Positions 8,971 to 18,057 of a stretch of DNA of 56,711 nucleotides are shown here, in pieces. Origin of the DNA: Nostoc sp. FACHB-152. Its GTDB lineage: Bacteria; Cyanobacteriota; Cyanobacteriia; Cyanobacteriales; Nostocaceae. The stretch covers positions 1-56,711 of the forward strand of contig NZ_JACJRV010000047.1 in NCBI RefSeq assembly GCF_014697475.1, written 5' to 3'. The translations under genes were made by a program, and so were the position numbers. The first letter of the stretch is position 1, and each line of letters opens with the position of its first letter. The notes beneath the pieces were generated by a model that saw nothing but the letters and a program-made list of their open reading frames with translations, did no database searches and was not told where the DNA came from.

Positions 8971-9272
8971 GTACCTGTTTCATTGAGACGGAACGTAACA
9001 AGCCAACCAGTAGGATATTTTTGGCGTGCTTTTTTGTCAGCAATATTTTCATCTAGATCAATAAAATAATCACCACTGTTTGGTTCAATCACAATAAAAC
9101 AGTTGTAATGTTCATCTATTAATTGCGGACAAACTTGATCAAAAATAACACGAGCTTTTTGTCCACGAGCATTATTTTCTGCTTTCCGTTTAGCTAATTC
9201 TTCTGGTGGTATTGTAAACTCTGGAAAGATTCTTCCTAGTTGACGGCGGCGCACGGGTTTTGTATTAGTCAT
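8955..9272 (-). CDS. Hypothetical protein, partner of the aspartyl protease-like gene
   Basis: 105 residues, family not recognised. The N-terminus is basic (KPVRRRQLGRIFPEFTIPP), followed by a charged helix (EELAKRKAENNARGQKARVIFD) and a beta-rich C-terminal part with IVIEPNSGDYFIDLDE and the ending GWLVTFRLNETG. The N-terminal helix followed by a small domain recalls antitoxin-like or adaptor proteins, but nothing specific is visible. It overlaps the downstream protease-like gene by 16 nt, a tight coupling that argues for a shared function. Confidence 0.65.
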   Translation of the reverse strand: MTNTKPVRRRQLGRIFPEFTIPPEELAKRKAENNARGQKARVIFDQVCPQLIDEHYNCFIVIEPNSGDYFIDLDENIADKKARQKYPTGWLVTFRLNETGTCGRI

Positions 9273-9355
9273 AGTTGCTTTAATTTTGTTTATCTTTTGG
9301 TGTTTATCTTAGCAAGAATATTGGTGCGATCGCTCCAGTTATGATAGTTCATTAA

Positions 9356-9646
9356 CTATTCGTCAATCCACTTTTGATAGCCGCAATTAACTAAAAGTTG
9401 TTTTAACTTAGTAATATCTTCAGCTTTGGGAATATCAACTGACTGTACTCGGTATACATCATTGAGTACCACACTATAGTCTTTACCAATGTAGTAGGCG
9501 ATAACTTCGGCTACGTTTCTATCTGACATTTCCTCACTTAGTAATGCTAAAAGGACTTCATAATTTTCTTCTTCAATTCCATTAGGAAAAGCACATTGAA
9601 TTAATCTATAGGTGCTTTGTAGATGGGGCGGAATAGTTATTTGCAT
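9356..9646 (-). CDS. DUF3349 family protein
   Basis: 96 residues. The layout FPNGIEEENYEVLLALLSEEMSD, then a helix (VAEVIAYYIG), then VDIPKAEDITKLKQLLVNCGYQ agrees with the DUF3349 pattern known from actinobacteria and cyanobacteria, an all-helical small protein with no known activity. It begins 2 nt after the stop of the PIN-like gene, so the two are co-translated. That arrangement, a small helical protein with a PIN-like nuclease, resembles a toxin-antitoxin pair, though here the presumed toxin comes first. The assignment rests on pattern recall without a search. Confidence 0.65.
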   Translation of the reverse strand: MQITIPPHLQSTYRLIQCAFPNGIEEENYEVLLALLSEEMSDRNVAEVIAYYIGKDYSVVLNDVYRVQSVDIPKAEDITKLKQLLVNCGYQKWIDE

Positions 9647-9648
9647 AA

Positions 9649-10053
9649 TTAATTACCAGTTAACGGAAAAGGTGGATGAATATATACGAGAAAATCCACG
9701 CCTTGAGCAGAAGCGGCTCTAACAGCTTTTGTATCTGCTGTTGTGGTCACAATACCTAATTGATCACCTGTACCTAAAATAATAATATCGCTTATTCCTA
9801 ACCTTCTTGTTGGCTGTAGGTTTAAGGCTCTAGGTGATGGGTTATCTGGAATTATGGTTACTTTTTGCAAAAATCTTCTAGCTCTATCCTGTTCTAATAT
9901 TCCACCAATACTTTTGACTATATTAGTGAACTCACCAAAAGCAGTTTGAGTCATTAGCATTTTTTGAGCATTTATATATTGTCGCAACAAGTAACGGACA
10001 GAAGAACCTTCTGCAATGAAAGCTATAGCCGTTACAGTATCTAGATTCACCAT
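9649..10053 (-). CDS. PIN-domain-like protein, possible toxin ribonuclease
   Basis: About 134 residues from the ATG at 10053. The acidic residues fall where PIN-domain ribonucleases place them: an aspartate at the very start (MVNLDTVTAIAF), a glutamate in TAFGEFTNIV, an aspartate in ISDIIILGTGDQLG and one in TTTADTKAV. PIN proteins cut RNA with a metal held by these residues and are often VapC-type toxins. The start at 10053 puts the first aspartate at position 5, as in the family; an upstream in-frame TTG at 10071 lies one base from a GGAGGG stretch and seems too close to use it. It is followed after 2 nt by the DUF3349 gene. Confidence 0.6.
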   Translation of the reverse strand: MVNLDTVTAIAFIAEGSSVRYLLRQYINAQKMLMTQTAFGEFTNIVKSIGGILEQDRARRFLQKVTIIPDNPSPRALNLQPTRRLGISDIIILGTGDQLGIVTTTADTKAVRAASAQGVDFLVYIHPPFPLTGN

Positions 10054-10371
10054 GTTATGGTTAAACTTCAAACCCTCCGGTTGATTGAATCTTAAAATTT
10101 ATATATTTTCCAAGCCCAAGTACATATAAATTTACAAGTTTGATGCTTTTGTATTGCCATGTAAAATAAGCAAAATTTTTAAATCAATAAAAAAGTAGAT
10201 AATTCATGAGTGTTTTCATTTGTCGGCTTTATGTAAATTTGACAGTATATATTTGTTGAGTATAAACATAATTTTGCTTTTGAAAAAGTAATAAAAAAAA
10301 CATATGAAGGAGGCAACATAATATTTATACATATCTCAATAAATTTACAGTCATTCCTCATCTGAGAAAGA
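10054..10371. other. AT-rich spacer in the accessory island
   Basis: About 320 nt between the PIN-like gene and a remnant. A 73-codon minus-strand frame crosses it, but its composition (many Ile, Phe, Cys, Tyr) and the absence of a ribosome site make it unconvincing. No repeat or hairpin stands out. Confidence 0.45.
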
Positions 10372-10551
10372 CTAGTTCCTTGCTGCTTCTGTGACCACAT
10401 CTGTATCTAGCTTTAATCTTTCTGCTATTTGCTGAATACTTAACCCTAGTTCTAGCAAAAGTGGCACCATTTTTAACTTAGCTTGTATTTCTCCTTTTTC
10501 AAACGCTTCTTCATAAACTTTGGTGTTCCGAATCAGGTTTAAATTCAACAT
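10372..10551 (-). pseudogene. C-terminal remnant of an Rpn/PD-(D/E)XK transposase-like protein
   Basis: A 59-codon frame beginning MLNLNLIRNTKVYEEAFEKG and continuing through KLKMVPLLLELGLSIQQIAE to RLKLDTDVVTEAARN. This is the usual C-terminal tail of cyanobacterial Rpn-family (recombination-promoting nuclease / putative transposase) proteins: a charged helix followed by a short helix-turn-helix-like segment. The N-terminal nuclease domain is missing, and the upstream DNA is AT-rich with stops. It is therefore most likely the end of a decayed gene, although an ATG and a weak GGAAG sequence remain and a short peptide could still be made. Confidence 0.55.
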
Positions 10552-10825
10552 GGTTTTTACTTCCTAACAACTTAGATTAGAAAACTTAAAATTGTTTGCT
10601 AGAAACTAATACAATTGAGTGTGATAATAATAAGTTTTATGGTTATAAGTAATTTTACGATAATTCTCTAAAAATAACACCCACTTAATAAGCGTAAAAA
10701 TTCGGAGGCACAGGGATAAAATTACGGAGATGATGTAATTTAGGATGCACAGCAACTTATTTATGTAGCCATTAAAAATAAGTTTCTTGCAATTACATCT
10801 TAACTAGTCTCATCTATTACAAAAT

Positions 10826-11962
10826 ATGGATTTTATTGATCAAATAAAAGCTGTATCTCAGCAAATTCCAAAACTAAAAGAGCAAGTATTGACTGAAGAA
10901 GCTACCAAAAACGCTTTTGTAATGCCTTTCATTAATGCACTAGGGTATAACGTTTTTAATCCAACAGAAGTTTGCCCTGAGTTTACGGCTGATGTACCTG
11001 GTTTAAAAGGAGAAAAAGTAGATTATGCAATTAACATGAATGGTGTTCCTATCATTCTTATTGAATGTAAATGGTGTGGTGCGAGTCTAGAACATCCAAA
11101 ACATAGCTCACAATTACACAGATACTTTCACGCTACAGAAGCTAAGTTTGGTATCTTAACTAATGGTATTCTCTATAGATTTTATACTGATACAGAGAAA
11201 ACTAATGTTATGGATGAGAAACCATTCTTTGAGTTCAACATGATGGATTTTAATGAATCTATGGTGAATGAGCTTAAACGGTTTTCTAAAATAGCGTTTA
11301 ATCCTGAGCAGATGGCAGATTTTGCCAAAAATCTTCTTTACACAAAAGAGATTAAGCGACTTATGGCAGAGCAGCTGACTGAACCCTCGCCGGAATTTGT
11401 TAAATTTTTTGCTAGCCAAGTATATACAGGAAGATTAACTGTATCAGTCACAGATAAATTTACAGAAATTACAAAGCGTTCTCTCAAGGAATTTATTAAT
11501 GATCGAATCACAGATAGATTAAAATCAGCTATTGATCTTCCTGATACTATGACTACAGGAACACAATCTACCGCTAATCAAGATACAGAAGTAGATATAG
11601 AAGCAGATTCTTCCTTATCTGGAAATGAAGTTCCTATCACAGAGGAAGAAATGCAAGGGTTTTTAATTGTTAAGGCTATTTTACGAGAAGTTATTGATAT
11701 TAGCCAACTTAAATTTAGAGGCACAAAAAACTATTTTGGAATTAACCTTGATAATAAGGTATCTAAAACTGTTTGCCGACTCTGGTTTAAGTCAAGTAAA
11801 AAATATATCGGCATTATTGATGTGGATGGGAAAGAAGCTAAAAAATCCATTTCGAGTCTAGATGAGATTTATGGATTAGTAGAAATTCTAAAAGATAGAG
11901 CTAAATATCTAACTCAAAACAGTGTAAAGCAGCCAAAATCAGTAGAGTTATATGAGTCATAG
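10826..11962 (+). CDS. HsdR N-terminal-type restriction endonuclease homolog
   Basis: 378 residues. The N-terminal 150 residues match the nuclease domain of type I restriction subunit R and its stand-alone relatives: TKNAFVMPFINALGYNVFNP, then VDYAINMNGVPIILIECKW, giving the D...E-x-K active site of the PD-(D/E)XK fold, then SQLHRYFHATEAKFGILTNG. The middle (160-240) is helical and charged. The C-terminal part (about 275-365) has strands that may bind a ligand (VCRLWFKSSKKYIGIID). No helicase domain and no hsdM or hsdS gene is nearby, so it acts alone or is an orphan. It may be a defence nuclease; the target is unknown. Confidence 0.8.
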   Translation: MDFIDQIKAVSQQIPKLKEQVLTEEATKNAFVMPFINALGYNVFNPTEVCPEFTADVPGLKGEKVDYAINMNGVPIILIECKWCGASLEHPKHSSQLHRYFHATEAKFGILTNGILYRFYTDTEKTNVMDEKPFFEFNMMDFNESMVNELKRFSKIAFNPEQMADFAKNLLYTKEIKRLMAEQLTEPSPEFVKFFASQVYTGRLTVSVTDKFTEITKRSLKEFINDRITDRLKSAIDLPDTMTTGTQSTANQDTEVDIEADSSLSGNEVPITEEEMQGFLIVKAILREVIDISQLKFRGTKNYFGINLDNKVSKTVCRLWFKSSKKYIGIIDVDGKEAKKSISSLDEIYGLVEILKDRAKYLTQNSVKQPKSVELYES

Positions 11963-12023
11963 TTATCTATGATTTCGTCTAAGGTTCAGGGGAATAACAG
12001 TCTAGCTATAGCAACAAATAAAG

Positions 12024-12058
12024 AAAAACGGTAGAGGATAAATTTCTCTACCGTTTTT
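12024..12058. terminator. Bidirectional terminator between the HsdR-like gene and clpC
   Basis: AAAAACGGTAGAG at 12024-12036 pairs perfectly with CTCTACCGTTTTT at 12046-12058 over a 9-nt loop. The A-tract before and the T-tract after mean it can end transcription on both strands, serving the convergent genes on either side. Confidence 0.9.
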
Positions 12059-12093
12059 GAATTTTTATTTGAGAATCAAATCCCAAACTTTAA

Positions 12094-14565
12094 TTACGAC
12101 TCAACACCTTGAGGCATTAATTCTCGGCGCTGTTGAGAACTAACTTGCACGTTGCCGTTTTCATCAACATCAACTAGGGCGATATCGCCATCTTTGATGC
12201 GACCAGACAGAATTTCTTCTGCTAGGCTATCTTCCAGCAAGCGCATAATTGCCCGGCGTAACGGTCTTGCACCGTAGCTTGGGCTGTAACCTTCTTGGAT
12301 GAGGCGGTCTTTGAAGCGTTCGGTGACTTCTAAGGTTATGCCTTTTTCGGTCAATCGACCAAACACTTCTTTGAGCATGATGTCGGCGATTTCGGTAACT
12401 TCGGCCTTGCTCAATTGACGGAAGACGATAATCTCATCTAGACGGTTGAGGAATTCTGGACGGAAGTACTGTTTCAGTTCTTCGTTGACCAAGGAGCGAA
12501 TACGGTTATACTGCGATTCGCTTTGATCTTCGGCAAACTCGAAGCCGATACCGCCGCCGCCTTTTTCAATTACCTTGGAACCGATGTTGGATGTCAAAAT
12601 CAGCAAGGTGTTCTTGAAGTCAACGGTGCGACCTTTGGCATCAGTTAACCGACCGTCTTCTAAAATTTGCAGCAGCATATTGAAGACATCGGGGTGGGCT
12701 TTTTCGATTTCGTCGAATAGCACCACGGTATATGGACGACGGCGTACAGCTTCGGTTAATTGACCGCCTTCGTTATAACCAACATAACCAGGAGGCGAAC
12801 CAATCAGTTTGCTGACGGTGTGACGTTCCATATATTCCGACATATCCAGGCGGATCATTGCTTCTTCAGAACCGAAGAAGTAAGAAGCCAAGGATTTTGC
12901 CAACTCTGTTTTACCTACACCAGTCGGCCCGGAGAACACAAAGCTAGCAATTGGTCGATTGGGGTTCTTCAAACCGACACGCGCGCGGCGAATTGCCCGT
13001 GAAACTGCTTTCACAGCATCTTCTTGACCGATTAAACGCTGATGCAATGTGTCTTCCATGTGCAGCAGCTTCTCGGATTCAGATTCGGTGAGTTTGTTCA
13101 CCGGAACACCTGTCCAGGAGGCGACGATGTGAGCAATGTCTTCTTCGGTAACTACGGGTTCTACGCCGTCACCGCTAGCACCGTTGGTTTTGCTTTGTGC
13201 GATCGCCCGGATTTCGGCTTTGATTTCCATTTCTCGATCGCGCAGTTCCCCGGCTCTGTCAAAGTCTTGGGAACGCACTGCATCATCTTTTTCTTTTAAG
13301 ATTTGGCGCAGTTCTTTATCTAACTCTTTGGCTGCGGGAGGCAGTTGGGAGTTGATTAACCGCACGCGCGAACCTGCTTCATCAATCAAGTCGATGGCTT
13401 TATCTGGCAAGTAGCGATCGCTGATATAACGGTCAGACAATTTCGCTGCTGCGACTAAAGCTTCATCAGAAATTTTCAACTTGTGATGTTGCTCGTAGCG
13501 ATCGCGCAATCCATGCAATATTTCTATAGTTTCATCGACTGTCGGTTCACCTACCATCACTGGCTGGAAGCGGCGTTCTAAGGCTGCATCGCGCTCGATA
13601 TGTTTGCGGTATTCGTCGAGGGTGGTTGCACCGATACATTGCAATTCACCTCTAGCCAATGCTGGTTTGAGGATGTTGGCTGCGTCGATGGCACCTTCGG
13701 CTGCACCTGCACCAATTAGGGTGTGTACCTCGTCAATCACCAAAATGACGTTACCCGCAGAGCGGATTTCATCCATGATTTTCTTGAGGCGTTCTTCAAA
13801 TTCACCCCGATATTTGGTACCTGCTACCAGCAAACCGATATCTAGTGTGACTACGCGTTTGTCTTCCAGGATGTCGGGGACATCTTTGTTGGCAATACGG
13901 CTCGCTAAACCTTCAGCGATCGCAGTTTTACCAACCCCTGGTTCACCAATCAGCACTGGGTTATTTTTTGTCCGGCGACCCAAGATTTGGATTACACGCT
14001 CAATTTCTTTCGCGCGTCCTACGACTGGATCAAGTTTATTATCCGTCGCCATCTGGGTTAGGTTCGAGCCGAATTCATCCAAGGTAGGAGTCTTCGTGCG
14101 TCCCGATTGCCCGGTCGCCGAAACCTCTGCTGTTTCTCCCAGCATTCGGATGACTTGGGTTCTTACCTTAGATAGATCCACCCCAAGGTTTTCTAGCACC
14201 CTGGCTGCTACACCTTCCCCTTCCCGGATCAGGCCCAACAGCAGATGCTCGGTGCCAATGTAGTTATGCCCTAATTGGCGCGCTTCTTCTAGGGATAGTT
14301 CTAGAACCCGCTTTGCCCGTGGCGTAAACGGAATTTCCACGGCCACAAAGCCTGAACCCCGGCCTATGATTTTTTCTACTTCAATACGGGCATCTTTGAG
14401 ATTGACACCCATTGATTTCAGCACCTTGGCCGCAACTCCTGTGCCTTCCCCGATTAGACCCAAGAGGATCTGTTCGGTTCCCACAAAGTTGTGGCCTAAA
14501 CGGCGGGCCTCTTCTTGGGCCAGCATGATTACCTTAATGGCTTTTTCTGTGAAGCGTTCAAACAT
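12094..14565 (-). CDS. clpC: ATP-dependent Clp protease ATP-binding subunit ClpC
   Basis: 823-residue Hsp100 unfoldase that feeds substrates to ClpP-type peptidases. Domains in order: double Clp-N repeat (about 1-145); first AAA+ module with Walker A GEPGVGKT and Walker [11 protein letters not shown]; the UVR/coiled middle domain ([17 protein letters not shown]); second AAA+ module with GPTGVGKTE and [11 protein letters not shown]; and the peptidase-docking loop GGIGFEF. The start at 14565 ([15 protein letters not shown]) is the family start; a longer in-frame form adding 16 residues is unlikely. It stands alone with its own terminator. Clear orthologue of the essential cyanobacterial and chloroplast ClpC. 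Confidence 0.98.
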   Translation of the reverse strand: MFERFTEKAIKVIMLAQEEARRLGHNFVGTEQILLGLIGEGTGVAAKVLKSMGVNLKDARIEVEKIIGRGSGFVAVEIPFTPRAKRVLELSLEEARQLGHNYIGTEHLLLGLIREGEGVAARVLENLGVDLSKVRTQVIRMLGETAEVSATGQSGRTKTPTLDEFGSNLTQMATDNKLDPVVGRAKEIERVIQILGRRTKNNPVLIGEPGVGKTAIAEGLASRIANKDVPDILEDKRVVTLDIGLLVAGTKYRGEFEERLKKIMDEIRSAGNVILVIDEVHTLIGAGAAEGAIDAANILKPALARGELQCIGATTLDEYRKHIERDAALERRFQPVMVGEPTVDETIEILHGLRDRYEQHHKLKISDEALVAAAKLSDRYISDRYLPDKAIDLIDEAGSRVRLINSQLPPAAKELDKELRQILKEKDDAVRSQDFDRAGELRDREMEIKAEIRAIAQSKTNGASGDGVEPVVTEEDIAHIVASWTGVPVNKLTESESEKLLHMEDTLHQRLIGQEDAVKAVSRAIRRARVGLKNPNRPIASFVFSGPTGVGKTELAKSLASYFFGSEEAMIRLDMSEYMERHTVSKLIGSPPGYVGYNEGGQLTEAVRRRPYTVVLFDEIEKAHPDVFNMLLQILEDGRLTDAKGRTVDFKNTLLILTSNIGSKVIEKGGGGIGFEFAEDQSESQYNRIRSLVNEELKQYFRPEFLNRLDEIIVFRQLSKAEVTEIADIMLKEVFGRLTEKGITLEVTERFKDRLIQEGYSPSYGARPLRRAIMRLLEDSLAEEILSGRIKDGDIALVDVDENGNVQVSSQQRRELMPQGVES

Positions 14566-14996
14566 GGCATTTTTCCCATCACCTGCGTCGTGCCGGTACG
14601 CTGATTTTAGCACAGGCTAAGGTTTTGGGTGTCTGTATCACAAATAATAGACATCCAAAGAATATTACTTAAATTGATGGATGAGGTTATCAACTACTTA
14701 TAAGTTTTGCTGCGGCTACTATGTTGAGGAGCTTTAATTTACTAGCTTTTGAGCTTGGATTGTAAATACTTAGCCGCTGGTAAACATATATTAATTTTAC
14801 CAGTCACAAATACTAATTGTTAGCACAATTTGACTCTCAAAGTCAAAATTTTTATGAAAATATTTTATTTACAAATATAAAAAAATAAATTGATTAAATA
14901 TTCTAATGATTCAAATGTTGTTATTGGTCATTGGTCAATAGCTAATAGTCATTAGTTATCCCTTCTGCCCCTCTGCTCTCTTGATCCCCGTGTTAA
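14566..14996. other. Spacer upstream of clpC
   Basis: 431 nt, AT-rich (especially 14840-14905), without a convincing frame. GGTCATTGGTCAATAGCTAATAG-type heptanucleotide repeats lie near 14930-14960, next to the end of rimI. The clpC promoter and 5' leader should be here. No HIP1 site or long hairpin was noticed. Confidence 0.5.
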
Positions 14997-15545
14997 CTAA
15001 TTAATTAACTGCCAAGAAAATTGGCTTAACTGTTTGCTAACAGTCGTATGCCAATGATCTAAAGTTTTTTGAAACTGTGGATACTGTAAATCTGATAGCC
15101 AAAGAATCAAGGCATCCTCGCCGTTATCTTTGTAATAACCCCGTCGCCGCCCAGCAGTTTTAAAGCCAAATTTCTGATATAAGGATATAGCGGCAACGTT
15201 AGAAGCTCTGACTTCGAGGGTGGCACGCTCTAAACCGCGATCGCAAGCTGTCTTCAACAGAGCATACAATAAAGCCTGTCCCAAACCTTGACGGTGGTAT
15301 TGGGGATGAATCGCCAATATTGTGATGTGGGCTTCGTCTAAAATCGACCAAAAGCAGCCCATACCTAAAAGTTTAATGCTAGACAATGGCGAAAACAAAC
15401 CCAGTAATTCGCTGTTAGGACTGTCCAACTCTCGTTGGTAGCCTTCTATTGTCCAAAGTCCGCCAAAACAAGCTCGATCTAGTTCTAAGATTGCACTCAG
15501 GTCATCTTTTGTGAGCGATCGCAATTTTAAGTCTGATGAAATCAC
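14997..15545 (-). CDS. rimI: Ribosomal protein S18-alanine N-acetyltransferase RimI
   Basis: 182-residue GNAT acetyltransferase, expected to transfer an acetyl group from acetyl-CoA to the N-terminal alanine of S18. The acetyl-CoA loop is HPQYHRQGLGQALLYAL (Q/RxxGxG/A), followed by LEVRASNVAAISLYQKFGF and the RRGYY block, all standard RimI features. I place the start at the GTG at 15545 (VISSDLKLRSLT), the family-like beginning. A longer frame up to 15626 would leave only 11 nt to the divergent lysA gene and adds residues not typical of the family. Confidence is high for the family, moderate for the start. Confidence 0.85.
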   Translation of the reverse strand: MISSDLKLRSLTKDDLSAILELDRACFGGLWTIEGYQRELDSPNSELLGLFSPLSSIKLLGMGCFWSILDEAHITILAIHPQYHRQGLGQALLYALLKTACDRGLERATLEVRASNVAAISLYQKFGFKTAGRRRGYYKDNGEDALILWLSDLQYPQFQKTLDHWHTTVSKQLSQFSWQLIN

Positions 15546-15637
15546 ATTTATTTGGATAAGATTACAAGGCCTTTGTAAACTGAAAATCGGGAGACTTCCT
15601 CGCGCCCTTAATTTGTACAAGGACAATTTATATAGTT

Positions 15638-17041
15638 ATGGTATCGACTCACCCCACTGAGGTTCAACTTACTGGTAATCAGTATTTATCTCAAAAGCTC
15701 AACCCAAACGCAACTATTTCGCCTAACCAGCAACTATTACCATTAACAGCTAAAGTTAATAGTGATGATTGCTTGGAAATTGGTGGGTGTGATGTCACAA
15801 CCCTAGTTCAACAGTTTGGTTCACCTTTATATATTTTAGATGAAGAAACACTCCGTTCGGCTTGTCGGCAATACCGAGATGCTTTTAAGCAATACTACAA
15901 AGGTGAATCCCAAGTATTGTATGCTTCTAAGGCGTGGAATTGTTTAGCCGTTTGTGCGATCGCAGGTTCTGAAGGTTTAGGAATCGATGTTGTCTCTGGC
16001 GGCGAACTTTACACCGCTTTAACTGCTGGCGTTAGTCCTGAGAAAATTTACCTACACGGCAATAATAAATCGCAGTCAGAGCTAGTTTTAGCGATTGCAT
16101 CTGGTGTCACGATTGTCGTGGATAACTGGCAAGAATTGCACACATTGGTGGCATTGAGCCAAAACAGCCAGCCAATTCGGATTATGCTGCGGTTAACTCC
16201 TGGTATTGAATGCCACACCCACGAATATATCCGCACGGGACACTTAGATAGTAAATTTGGCTTTGACCCTAACGACTTAGATGAAGTATTTACCTTTGTT
16301 AGCAAGCAACCTTCCCTAAACTGCGTAGGATTACACGCTCACATTGGTTCACAAATTTTTGAACTGCAACCCCATCAAGATTTAGCGGCTGTGATGGTGC
16401 AGTGGTTCCGAGATACTGCTAAGTACGGTTTAAACTTAACTGAACTAAATATAGGTGGTGGGTTAGGGGTTTGCTATACAGAATCAGATGATCCACCCAG
16501 TATTGATGAATGGGTAAAAGTAATTTGCGAAGGTATTCAAGAAACTTGTACTGCGGAAAACTTGCCTTTACCAAAGCTATTATGTGAACCAGGGCGATCG
16601 CTGATTGCGACATCTTGTGTCACTGCTTATACCATTGGCGCAACAAAAGTAGTACCAGAAATTCGTACCTACGTATCTGTTGATGGCGGGATGTCAGATA
16701 ATCCCCGACCAATTACTTACCAGTCAGTTTATCGTGCCGTAGTTGCCAATAAAATGTCTGCTCCTGTAAGTGAAACAGTTACAATTGCTGGTAAACATTG
16801 TGAATCAGGCGATATCCTAATTAAGAATGCCCAACTGCCAAAAACTGAATCAGGAGATATTCTCGTAGTTATGGCAACGGGTGCTTACAATTACAGTATG
16901 GCATCTAACTACAACCGCTTACCCCGACCCGCAGCAGTCGTAGTCGCAAATAGCGAAGCGAATTTGATTTTGCAACGCGAAACTTATCAAGATTTGATTC
17001 GACAAGATTGCCTACCAGAAAGACTAAAAATTAGTCATTAG
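15638..17041 (+). CDS. lysA: Diaminopimelate decarboxylase
   Basis: 467-residue PLP enzyme that removes CO2 from meso-diaminopimelate to give L-lysine, the last step of the pathway. The PLP lysine lies in VLYASKAWN; other marks are HGNNKS, HAHIGSQI, the phosphate-binding GGGLGVCY, CEPGRSLIA and the substrate loop ATGAYNYSMASNYN near the C-terminus. The first 45 residues form a leader of low conservation before the enzyme core. It is divergent from rimI and followed 92 nt later by cdaA and then uppS, an order kept in many cyanobacteria. Confidence 0.97.
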   Translation: MVSTHPTEVQLTGNQYLSQKLNPNATISPNQQLLPLTAKVNSDDCLEIGGCDVTTLVQQFGSPLYILDEETLRSACRQYRDAFKQYYKGESQVLYASKAWNCLAVCAIAGSEGLGIDVVSGGELYTALTAGVSPEKIYLHGNNKSQSELVLAIASGVTIVVDNWQELHTLVALSQNSQPIRIMLRLTPGIECHTHEYIRTGHLDSKFGFDPNDLDEVFTFVSKQPSLNCVGLHAHIGSQIFELQPHQDLAAVMVQWFRDTAKYGLNLTELNIGGGLGVCYTESDDPPSIDEWVKVICEGIQETCTAENLPLPKLLCEPGRSLIATSCVTAYTIGATKVVPEIRTYVSVDGGMSDNPRPITYQSVYRAVVANKMSAPVSETVTIAGKHCESGDILIKNAQLPKTESGDILVVMATGAYNYSMASNYNRLPRPAAVVVANSEANLILQRETYQDLIRQDCLPERLKISH

Positions 17042-17047
17042 TTATTA

Positions 17048-17097
17048 GTCAGAAGTCAATAGTCAAAACCAATGACCATTGACTATTGACTTCTGAC
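17048..17097. repeat. Perfect 19-bp inverted repeat between lysA and cdaA
   Basis: The 19 bases at 17048-17066 (starting GTCAGAAGTC) are the exact reverse complement of 17079-17097, with a 12-nt loop. The arms are built from GTCAATA-type heptanucleotides. It begins 6 nt after the lysA stop. There is an A-run after it on the plus strand, not a T-run, so it is not a normal terminator for lysA and may act on mRNA processing or stability. Confidence 0.85.
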
Positions 17098-17133
17098 AAA
17101 AAAGTATTATAGACAGAAAGAAATCCAGATGTC

Positions 17134-18057
17134 ATGAGAGATTGGTCAAAGCATTGGCTGACAAACCTAGGATGGTCGCAGTCCTTGCTATTTAGGACTC
17201 TGGATATTGTATTGGTGCTGGCGCTGACTTACATGATACTAGTTATTATTAATGAGCGCCGAACATTGTGGATGGTGCGTGGATTCATTATATTAATGCT
17301 GGCATCGGCACTCAGTGGTAGTTTGGGTCTACCACTACTAAATTTTGTCTTAGAAAAATTAGTGATTGGTTGTGCTGTGGCGATGGCGGTGGCGTTACAA
17401 TCAGAGTTTCGCCGATTTTTGGAACAATTAGGACGTGGGGAATTACGTCAGTTGTTTCAAACCTCCAATTTAACAATCCCCAAATCTGATAGTGTGATTG
17501 ATGAAATTGTGGAAGCGGTTAAAGAACTTTCAAAAAACCGAATCGGAGCTTTGCTAATTTTGGAAACCACTGGCCCAATTGACGAGCGAGACTTTTCTGT
17601 GCCTGGAGTTAAGCTGAATGCTGATGTTTCTAAAGAACTGATACAAACAATTTTTCAGCCGAAAACTTTGTTACACGATGGGGCGACTTTGATTCGTGGC
17701 TCACGGATTGTATCATCAGGTATAATTTTACCACTTTCGGGACGCACAGCCTCGCGCCAGTTGGGTACACGCCATCGGGCCGCGATGGGGATTACGGAAC
17801 GGGTCGAAAATTGTATTTGTGTGGTTGTATCGGAAGAGACGGGTTCTATTTCCTTAGCGGAACGGGGAACCCTAAATAGACCACTGACAATTAGAAAACT
17901 TAAAGAGTCTTTAGAGGCTCGATTATCTCCAACTGTAGATCGGGAAGCCGTAGCTCCGGGTTTATTGAGTTGGGTGCGTCAGATTGGTAGTAAGGCACTA
18001 GTACTGGTTTCACGTTTACTCGGATTACCATCGACCGCTTCTCGAGATAAAAAATGA
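17134..18057 (+). CDS. cdaA: Diadenylate cyclase CdaA
   Basis: 307 residues. Three hydrophobic segments at the N-terminus (about 20-95) are followed by a DAC domain with the catalytic signatures DGA ([11 protein letters not shown]) and RHR ([11 protein letters not shown]), and [11 protein letters not shown]. The enzyme joins two ATP to form c-di-AMP, a messenger tied to potassium and osmotic balance and, in cyanobacteria, night-time survival. Its length and topology are CdaA-like, not DisA-like. The ribosome site before the ATG at 17134 is weak. uppS overlaps its stop by 4 nt (ATGA). The usual CdaA partner CdaR is not next to it. Confidence 0.93.
   Translation: MRDWSKHWLTNLGWSQSLLFRTLDIVLVLALTYMILVIINERRTLWMVRGFIILMLASALSGSLGLPLLNFVLEKLVIGCAVAMAVALQSEFRRFLEQLGRGELRQLFQTSNLTIPKSDSVIDEIVEAVKELSKNRIGALLILETTGPIDERDFSVPGVKLNADVSKELIQTIFQPKTLLHDGATLIRGSRIVSSGIILPLSGRTASRQLGTRHRAAMGITERVENCICVVVSEETGSISLAERGTLNRPLTIRKLKESLEARLSPTVDREAVAPGLLSWVRQIGSKALVLVSRLLGLPSTASRDKK

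Noticed and set aside
10179-10400. 73-codon minus-strand frame
   Set aside because: AT-driven composition rich in Ile, Phe and Tyr, no ribosome site, and it overlaps the end of the Rpn-type remnant in another frame.
13604-14263. 219-codon frame antisense to clpC
   Set aside because: It is the shadow of strongly biased clpC codons; serine- and arginine-rich nonsense with no independent support.
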